A DNA stretch of 11,957 bases from GWA2-49-15 sp964359085 (GTDB lineage Bacteria > Bdellovibrionota > Bacteriovoracia > Bacteriovoracales > Bacteriovoracaceae): assembly GCA_964359085.1 (NCBI GenBank), contig CAYHRT010000120.1, positions 1 through 11,957 on the forward strand. Direction: 5' to 3'. Positions 7,433-11,957 of this stretch are shown here, in pieces. The notes beneath the pieces were generated by a model. That model was not told the origin of the DNA. It made no database searches and saw nothing but the letters and a program-made list of their open reading frames with translations. The stretch's first letter is position 1. The number at the start of each line of letters is the position of its first letter. The position numbers and the translations under genes are program-made.

Positions 7433-9099
7433 AACCCGTACTTCCCTTTTGAAATAAATTTTAGAAAAAAATTAAACAGACCTGTGGGAATAATAATCAG
7501 AAGGGCCAGGACGGCCGGGCCACCTCCCCCCAAATCTCCATACTCTTGTAGGTGAAAAATAAAGGCCCCAAGTGTTTCGAGACCCGGGCCAGTCAATAAG
7601 ACTGTCATGGTGACCTCAAACATCGCGGGCATAAATACCAGAAAAAAACTGGCGATTAATGATGGTCGAAGAAGTGGCCACCAAATATATCGCATAGTTT
7701 GGAAAGTCCCGGCACCGGACAAACGAGAAGCCTCGTCCAGGCAAGGATGAATTTGCCCGACACCATCTTCTAATGTCTTGTAACTGAAATTTAAATACTT
7801 TATCGAATAGGCCAGGATAATCAAAAGCCCTGTACTATTGAGTGCAAACCAGTTGCCCACAATTCCGGGACCGAAGCCCACAAGCAAGGCCAAGGCCAAC
7901 ACTGTTCCGGGCGTCACATACGGTAGAGACACCAAGATTGATGTGACCCCTTTAAGTCTTGAGGAGAATACATATTTAAGGGCATAGGCCAAACCGAATC
8001 CTGCCAGAACACAAAAGATTCCGGCCACTCCTGCGAATATTAAAGAATTACTAAAGGCGCGAGTAGTTTCGTCAGTATGAAATAAAATACGCTCGAAATT
8101 CGACCATCCAAAATTGGACCAAGTGAGAATTCCTTGAACCTGTGAAAAAGCCGCAAGAAAAATGGCCGAGAGAGGTAGCAGGAAGAGAATAGTAAAAGTT
8201 GTGCCAATGGCAATCGTGAGCGGCAATTTCCAAAAACCAAGCCGGGCCAGTTGGGGACGCGGAGTTTTGCCTGAGATCGTGGCAAATTGGCGAATACGTA
8301 AAGGGCCCTCACTTAAAAGAAGGATGACAAAGGCCAGCGCCATGAGAATCAAACTCAAACTTGATGCTTTCAAAATACCCGACATACTCCCCATTCGTTG
8401 AAAGGTATAAATCTGGGTAGTCAGCAAAAAAATTCCTCCGGGGGTCCCGATTAAAGCAGGTACGCCAAAACTGGCCGTGGTTGCCAAAAAGGCCAGAAGA
8501 AATCCATTGAAAAGCGGCGCCCGCAAAAGTGGTAAGGTGATATTACGAAAAGTTTGCCAAGTACTGGCGCCACTCATGCGAGAGGCCTCCTCCATTGTGG
8601 GATCAATCGCTTCGAAGGCCTTGAGTAAAATCAACAAAACATAAGTAAATAGGAAACTGGTTTCTATCAAGACAAGACCGGTAAATGAATAGATGTTTAG
8701 ATGCCAAACCGATCGCTGCCCGATCCACTGATCAATCCAAAGATTGAGAAAACCATTGCTAGGATTGGCCAGCAGAATCCAAGCGATGGCCCCGACAATG
8801 GGTGGAATAGTGTATGGCAAGATAAAGGCCCCACGCCACCAACTCCTCAAAGGAAAATCAGTGCGCGTAAAAAGAAAGGCAAGGCCAAGGGCAAAGATCG
8901 CGGAGAGAGAGGCCACCGCCAATCCCAGCGCAAAGGTATTACGGAGGGCCCGATGAAGCAATGAAGAACGAAATGTTTCCATGAAGGGATGGGGCACAAT
9001 ATCTGTCAGCAAAAGGTGTTTAAATAGCGAGCTAAAGGGCGCAATAAAAAGATACAATAAAAAAGAAAAAAAAATGAAGAGAAGAATTTTCTTCATCAT
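7429..9099 (-). CDS. ABC importer permease, fused two-domain (FbpB/ThiP type)
   Basis: A 556-residue inner-membrane protein with about twelve hydrophobic helices in two homologous halves (about 1-265 and 290-556). Each half carries a cytoplasmic EAA loop that docks on the ATPase: EEASRMSGAS...TLPLLRAP at about 170-195, and DEASRLSGAG...WWPLLRPS at about 455-480. Both halves of the translocation channel are therefore on one chain, as in FbpB, ThiP and AfuB-like permeases, and the length is usual for these. It starts nine bases after the solute-binding protein stop with only a weak ribosome site (AGCAG), and it overlaps the ATPase by four bases. Codons 9-12 contain a run of nine T on the coding strand (A on the plus strand, 9066-9074). 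Family call firm. Confidence 0.94.
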   Translation of the reverse strand: MMKKILLFIFFSFLLYLFIAPFSSLFKHLLLTDIVPHPFMETFRSSLLHRALRNTFALGLAVASLSAIFALGLAFLFTRTDFPLRSWWRGAFILPYTIPPIVGAIAWILLANPSNGFLNLWIDQWIGQRSVWHLNIYSFTGLVLIETSFLFTYVLLILLKAFEAIDPTMEEASRMSGASTWQTFRNITLPLLRAPLFNGFLLAFLATTASFGVPALIGTPGGIFLLTTQIYTFQRMGSMSGILKASSLSLILMALAFVILLLSEGPLRIRQFATISGKTPRPQLARLGFWKLPLTIAIGTTFTILFLLPLSAIFLAAFSQVQGILTWSNFGWSNFERILFHTDETTRAFSNSLIFAGVAGIFCVLAGFGLAYALKYVFSSRLKGVTSILVSLPYVTPGTVLALALLVGFGPGIVGNWFALNSTGLLIILAYSIKYLNFSYKTLEDGVGQIHPCLDEASRLSGAGTFQTMRYIWWPLLRPSLIASFFLVFMPAMFEVTMTVLLTGPGLETLGAFIFHLQEYGDLGGGGPAVLALLIIIPTGLFNFFLKFISKGKYGL

Positions 9100-9108
9100 A
9101 CTGCTGGA

Positions 9109-10110
9109 TTACTCATACATAATTTGAGTGAATTTTTCTTTCAACTCATTTCTTTTTTGGGTTACGGAATCTAAGAATGCCCGGTCAAAGGGAAAGGCCT
9201 TGGCCGTAATCTGGTCGATCGGAGGCGCTCCCACAGGAACCCGAAATCCTTTTTTGGGTGAATACATAAAGGAGCGAACCATGGCCTCCTGGCCTTCGTT
9301 GGCAAAAAACCACTCTGCCAACTGTTGCACGGTTTTACGATCGGAATCTTTTTTTGTCAGCGCGAAAACATTATTATGAATGACCGCTCCATCTTCGGGA
9401 AAAACAATTTTCAAACGAGTGTCTGTTTCTATTAATCGTAGAACATTTTCTAAGAGAACTATTCCCACCGGTCGTTCTTTGGACTGCACACGACGAATAA
9501 CGGCACTATTTCCTCCCTCCATAATAACTTTATTTTTCTTGAGCTGTTCAAAATAATCCCAACCATAGCGTGTCTGGAGCGCCGCCATAGTTGTAAAAGT
9601 GGTGCCTGAGCTGAGAGGAGAACCGGAAGAGACCAGATTGGCAAAAACAGGGAGTGAAAGATCCTTATAGGATTTAGGGATCTTGCTGGCTTCAATCCCA
9701 TCGCTATTATAGGTGATGACCATAACTGGAATACTCAAAGTTGAGTAAAGATTGGCAGGATGTTTAAATTCAGCGGAGATCTCACTTGCATTTTGAATAG
9801 CATAAGGATGAAGCCGTCCTTGGCTGGCCATTTCCTCATACCAAAAACGATCTGAACTAATAAGAATATCGGCCTTGATCCCACCACTTAAGATCTCAGC
9901 ATTAACCTTGGCCGCAATCTCTTCCGAACCGGCCTGAAACCAGTTAATTTCAAGGCCGGGAAAATCCTTGGCCAAACGAGGTGTCAAATCGGCAATGGTA
10001 TCCTTATAAAGTGAGGTATAAATCCAGATAGAATTTTTCTTTTCACTTTGGCACCCCATGGCGAAAAAAAATGAGGCCATCATCACCATCATGCGAAATT
10101 TAATATACAT
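9109..10110 (-). CDS. Solute-binding lipoprotein of an ABC importer (Fe3+/phosphonate-type family)
   Basis: A 333-residue family-1 extracellular solute-binding protein. The N-terminus is a lipoprotein signal: hydrophobic MMVMMASFFF, then AMGC with the lipidated Cys at 20. Glutamine at +2 favours the outer membrane by the E. coli rule. The mature protein opens with IWIYTSLYKD (28-37), has ADILISSD at 80-87, GNSAVIRRVQS at 200-210, and AEWFFANEGQEAMV at 265-278, all typical of the FbpA/PgtC-like group. The start is the ATG at 10110 because GGGAG lies five bases before it; a longer ORF to 10161 would put 17 charged residues before the signal. The region where ferric binders carry a Tyr-Tyr pair reads VLLENVLRLIE, with no tyrosine, so ferric iron is doubtful. 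Other candidates are phosphonates, phosphoglycerate-like acids or organic anions. First gene of its operon. Confidence 0.88.
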   Translation of the reverse strand: MYIKFRMMVMMASFFFAMGCQSEKKNSIWIYTSLYKDTIADLTPRLAKDFPGLEINWFQAGSEEIAAKVNAEILSGGIKADILISSDRFWYEEMASQGRLHPYAIQNASEISAEFKHPANLYSTLSIPVMVITYNSDGIEASKIPKSYKDLSLPVFANLVSSGSPLSSGTTFTTMAALQTRYGWDYFEQLKKNKVIMEGGNSAVIRRVQSKERPVGIVLLENVLRLIETDTRLKIVFPEDGAVIHNNVFALTKKDSDRKTVQQLAEWFFANEGQEAMVRSFMYSPKKGFRVPVGAPPIDQITAKAFPFDRAFLDSVTQKRNELKEKFTQIMYE

Positions 10111-10207
10111 ACGCTCTCCCGATATTTTATGGATTAACGGGGTATTCTGGCCTACTCTCATCTACCGTCCAAGACGCATAACAGCTAATGGGAGAAAATA
10201 AATCAAC
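10111..10207. promoter_or_regulatory. Divergent intergenic region between importer operon and DUF454 gene
   Basis: These 97 bases must hold the upstream signals of both divergent units. The minus-strand ribosome site GGGAG is at 10116-10120, five bases from the importer's first ATG. The plus-strand GGGAG is at 10190-10194, a long 13 bases from the DUF454 ATG. For the importer a weak TTGGAC and CAGAAT pair at 17 bases spacing can be seen on the minus strand, but neither box is strong. No convincing plus-strand promoter or operator palindrome is visible. Confidence 0.4.
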
Positions 10208-10585
10208 ATGGCCTCTGCTCGAAGTACAAAACAATGGTTAACCCTGGCGGCAGGCCATTTTTTTGTGGCCCTGGGGATTATTGGGACAGTACTACCAATC
10301 GTCCCGACCGTACCTTTTCTGCTCTTGGCAGCGTATTTTTATAATAAAGGGCATCCTCACTTTCACCATAAGCTGATGAATCTACCTAAAATTGGGCCAC
10401 TTCTGGTAGATTGGGATCAACATAAAATAATTCGTACAGAAGCCAAAGCTGGGGCCATCTTTTTGATCGTCATGCTTTTCGCTTGGCCACTCTATTTTGG
10501 CCGGCAGAATCTTGGGATAACGATTACACTGATCATCATAGCACTCACTCTCATCACTTACATCGTGACTAGGAAGTCAAAATAA
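10208..10585 (+). CDS. DUF454 (YbaN-like) inner-membrane protein
   Basis: A 125-residue membrane protein, the same length as E. coli YbaN, and the only plus-strand gene here. The DUF454 signature is clear: GIIGTVLPIVPTVPFLLLAAYFYNKG at about 23-48 (glycine/proline-rich helix pair), then PKIGPLLVDWDQHKIIRTEAK at about 60-80. Two further hydrophobic helices follow at about 82-98 and 102-120, with a basic C-terminus (TRKSK) on the cytoplasmic side. The biochemical role of the family is not established. The ATG at 10208 is the only sensible start, although its GGGAG is 13 bases away. It diverges from the importer operon. Its last 17 bases overlap the end of the convergent S51 peptidase gene, so no separate terminator fits between them. 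Confidence 0.9.
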   Translation: MASARSTKQWLTLAAGHFFVALGIIGTVLPIVPTVPFLLLAAYFYNKGHPHFHHKLMNLPKIGPLLVDWDQHKIIRTEAKAGAIFLIVMLFAWPLYFGRQNLGITITLIIIALTLITYIVTRKSK

Positions 10586-11234
10586 TTTTCTTGCCTTGGC
10601 AAAAACATGTAACACTTCCGTGCAATTTCAAACCACAGTCATCAATCACGATCCCCGAACCATCGGGGCAGGCAAGCAAAGGTCTCTTATGCTTTTTGGT
10701 GTAGGAAATAAAGGCCTTTTCGTAGCGAAGAGTTTTTTTATAATGAGGAAAAAATTCAAAGGAAACCAGGCCAAGTGATCTAAGATTTGTCAAATGAACA
10801 AAGTTTTCATCTGCATCAAAAGGCGGGTGGCCGGCCATGCCAATGGAAGGGGTAATGATAATACCTCCGGCCGATTCTCCACTTAAGACTCCTCCCTGCA
10901 TCACATAACGCTGAAGCCGAGGAAGAAGCCCGGTTTTACGAAGAGCATTGAGAAAATAATATGTATTCCCGCCCCCGAGATGAACGATGTCACTCCTCAA
11001 GGCCAATTCCAACATGGTGCGATCAACCGGGCGATCTACGGGCAAGAGAAGAAATTTTGACACCTGAAAACGACGATAGTGAGTCACGAAATCACGAAAT
11101 TCAGTATCTGCATGATAGGATGAGGCGGGAATAAAAGTAATACTCGGATGTTTGTGCTTAATCAGTCTTAAAAGTTCTAAATCAAGCGCCTTATTTTCTT
11201 TAGGCGTACCACCACTATATAAAACGATTCGCAA
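10569..11234 (-). CDS. Peptidase family S51 (dipeptidase E-like), TTG start
   Basis: A cytoplasmic serine peptidase of the PepE/cyanophycinase class, 221 residues from the proposed start (E. coli PepE has 229). Family landmarks are RIVLYSGGT at the N-terminus, IVHLGGGNTYYFLNAL at 83-98, the nucleophile elbow GESAGG with S121, a likely acid in PPFDADE (D140 or D142), and the histidine H164 in FFPHY. These match the Ser-His-Asp triad known for PepE, which cleaves Asp-X dipeptides. The frame stays open further upstream but there encodes basic residues that overlap the preceding gene. The TTG at 11234 has GAGG five bases before it, gives the natural first beta strand, and lies ten bases after the upstream stop. 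The last 17 bases overlap the convergent DUF454 gene. Family firm; dipeptidase versus other S51 activity not decided. Confidence 0.85.
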   Translation of the reverse strand: MRIVLYSGGTPKENKALDLELLRLIKHKHPSITFIPASSYHADTEFRDFVTHYRRFQVSKFLLLPVDRPVDRTMLELALRSDIVHLGGGNTYYFLNALRKTGLLPRLQRYVMQGGVLSGESAGGIIITPSIGMAGHPPFDADENFVHLTNLRSLGLVSFEFFPHYKKTLRYEKAFISYTKKHKRPLLACPDGSGIVIDDCGLKLHGSVTCFCQGKKIILTS

Positions 11235-11244
11235 ACTGGCCTCA

Positions 11245-11934
11245 CTAAATACTTTCGCGGAAATCGCGAACGATTTTAAACAGGCCGTGCATGAGAGAGG
11301 CCATCTTTTTATGATCTTTGTATTTTGATGTCCCGTCATTCCGCGGTTGTTTCTTCTCGGGATCAAGCAATTGCTGGCCGGCAAAATCTTGTAACAAGTG
11401 ATAAACTTGATCGGCCGATAGCTTGGGTCTCTGCTGAATCAGTTTTTGCACAATAATTGCTACAGAATTACCAGTGACACGATCATATTTATTAATGACA
11501 GATGAACGCATACATATTTCCAAAAGCACCTTTTCACTCTCAAGAGCATGAAGGGCCGCGGTCTTCTCAATAATGTCCCGATAGAGTTCCTGAAAGCGCG
11601 ACACCCGTTTTCTTCTTCCAGCATTGATTTCGACATCATATTTTTTGGCGTATTGAGAACGTGCGATGTCAATAAACTCTTCGGCTGAGAGCATGTTTCC
11701 CGTACAAAGCAAGATTTGGGGTAACTCACGCAAGACATCACGCATGCAGAAAACCGCATCACAGGTAATTCCGTCAGGAACTTTATATATTCCCTGTTTT
11801 GATTTTACTCGTTCAAAATAACTAAATTCTCGTCGAAATTGGGTAACCAGCGAGCGATGCTTTTCAAATACTGCATGGGCCATATCTTTTCGTAGTCCAA
11901 TTTTTTTCAGGAGGTTTTGATCTTTGCATGACAT
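11245..11934 (-). CDS. Unrecognised helical cytoplasmic protein, 5' end uncertain
   Basis: I do not recognise this 229-residue protein. It is charged and predicted mostly helical. It has no signal peptide, membrane segment, nucleotide-binding motif or metal cluster. Visible stretches include YFERVKSKQGIYKVPDG at about 39-55, a basic AGRRKRVSRFQELYRDI at about 105-121, and a lysine-rich linker (DPEKKQPRNDGTSKYKDHKK) before a last helix. The ATG at 11934 has no Shine-Dalgarno, and the frame stays open to the window edge (RKFDQTF precedes it). The true start may therefore lie outside, or at the internal Met at position 18. It is ten bases upstream of the S51 peptidase gene and probably co-transcribed. 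The clean long frame and the neighbour's matching ribosome site support it as a real gene. Confidence 0.7.
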   Translation of the reverse strand: MSCKDQNLLKKIGLRKDMAHAVFEKHRSLVTQFRREFSYFERVKSKQGIYKVPDGITCDAVFCMRDVLRELPQILLCTGNMLSAEEFIDIARSQYAKKYDVEINAGRRKRVSRFQELYRDIIEKTAALHALESEKVLLEICMRSSVINKYDRVTGNSVAIIVQKLIQQRPKLSADQVYHLLQDFAGQQLLDPEKKQPRNDGTSKYKDHKKMASLMHGLFKIVRDFRESI

Positions 11935-11957
11935 AAAGGTTTGGTCGAATTTTCTTA

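Noticed and set aside
10111..10161. Upstream extension of the solute-binding protein (17 extra residues)
   Set aside because: It would put charged residues before the lipoprotein signal and bury the GGGAG ribosome site within the coding region.
10188..10241. 17-codon frame starting just before the DUF454 gene and overlapping its start
   Set aside because: Its ATG overlaps the GGGAG and has no ribosome site of its own. No leader-peptide pattern such as repeated codons plus hairpins is seen.
10831..10840. TGGCCGGCCA-type palindrome as an operator
   Set aside because: It lies within the S51 coding region and is explained by the window-wide GGCC excess.

Overview
The window reads as ordinary chromosome from a Gram-negative bacterium with a two-membrane envelope. 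The signs are a lipoprotein-type solute-binding protein, periplasmic thioredoxin-like and SurA-like domains, and a Bat/MoxR operon. Composition is moderate (roughly 43-44% GC by spot counts), with AT-rich envelope genes and more GC-rich transporter genes. The operon type and composition would suit Bdellovibrionota/Oligoflexia or other delta-like lineages, but no marker gene settles this. Twelve of the 13 genes are on the minus strand. There are no RNA genes, insertion sequences or CRISPR arrays that I can see, and no gene-free stretch longer than 100 bases.

Positions 1-6617 hold one tightly packed minus-strand operon, transcribed right to left. In order it encodes a thioredoxin/BatD-like membrane hybrid, a MoxR AAA+ ATPase, a DUF58 von Willebrand A (vWA) protein, a TPR plus SurA-N-like membrane protein with no isomerase domain, a BatD/DUF4381-like membrane protein, BatA, and BatB (cut by the left edge). 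Most junctions are 4-base ATGA overlaps or gaps of 15 bases or fewer, so translation is probably coupled. A good sigma-70 promoter lies directly before the first gene, so close that the mRNA is predicted to be leaderless. In this family MoxR is thought to remodel or activate vWA proteins through their metal-binding (MIDAS) sites. The periplasmic redox and chaperone-like subunits here suggest an envelope quality-control role, which is an inference.

Positions 6707-10110 hold a three-gene ABC importer (ATPase, fused two-domain permease, lipoprotein solute-binding protein) of the ferric-iron/phosphonate/phosphoglycerate type. The ATPase lacks the usual C-terminal regulatory domain. The binding protein seems to lack the tyrosine pair of ferric-iron binders, so the substrate is open.

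Positions 10208-11957 hold a plus-strand DUF454 (YbaN-like) inner-membrane protein. It converges, with a 17-base tail overlap, on a minus-strand pair: an unrecognised helical protein followed by an S51-family (dipeptidase E-like) peptidase that probably starts at TTG.
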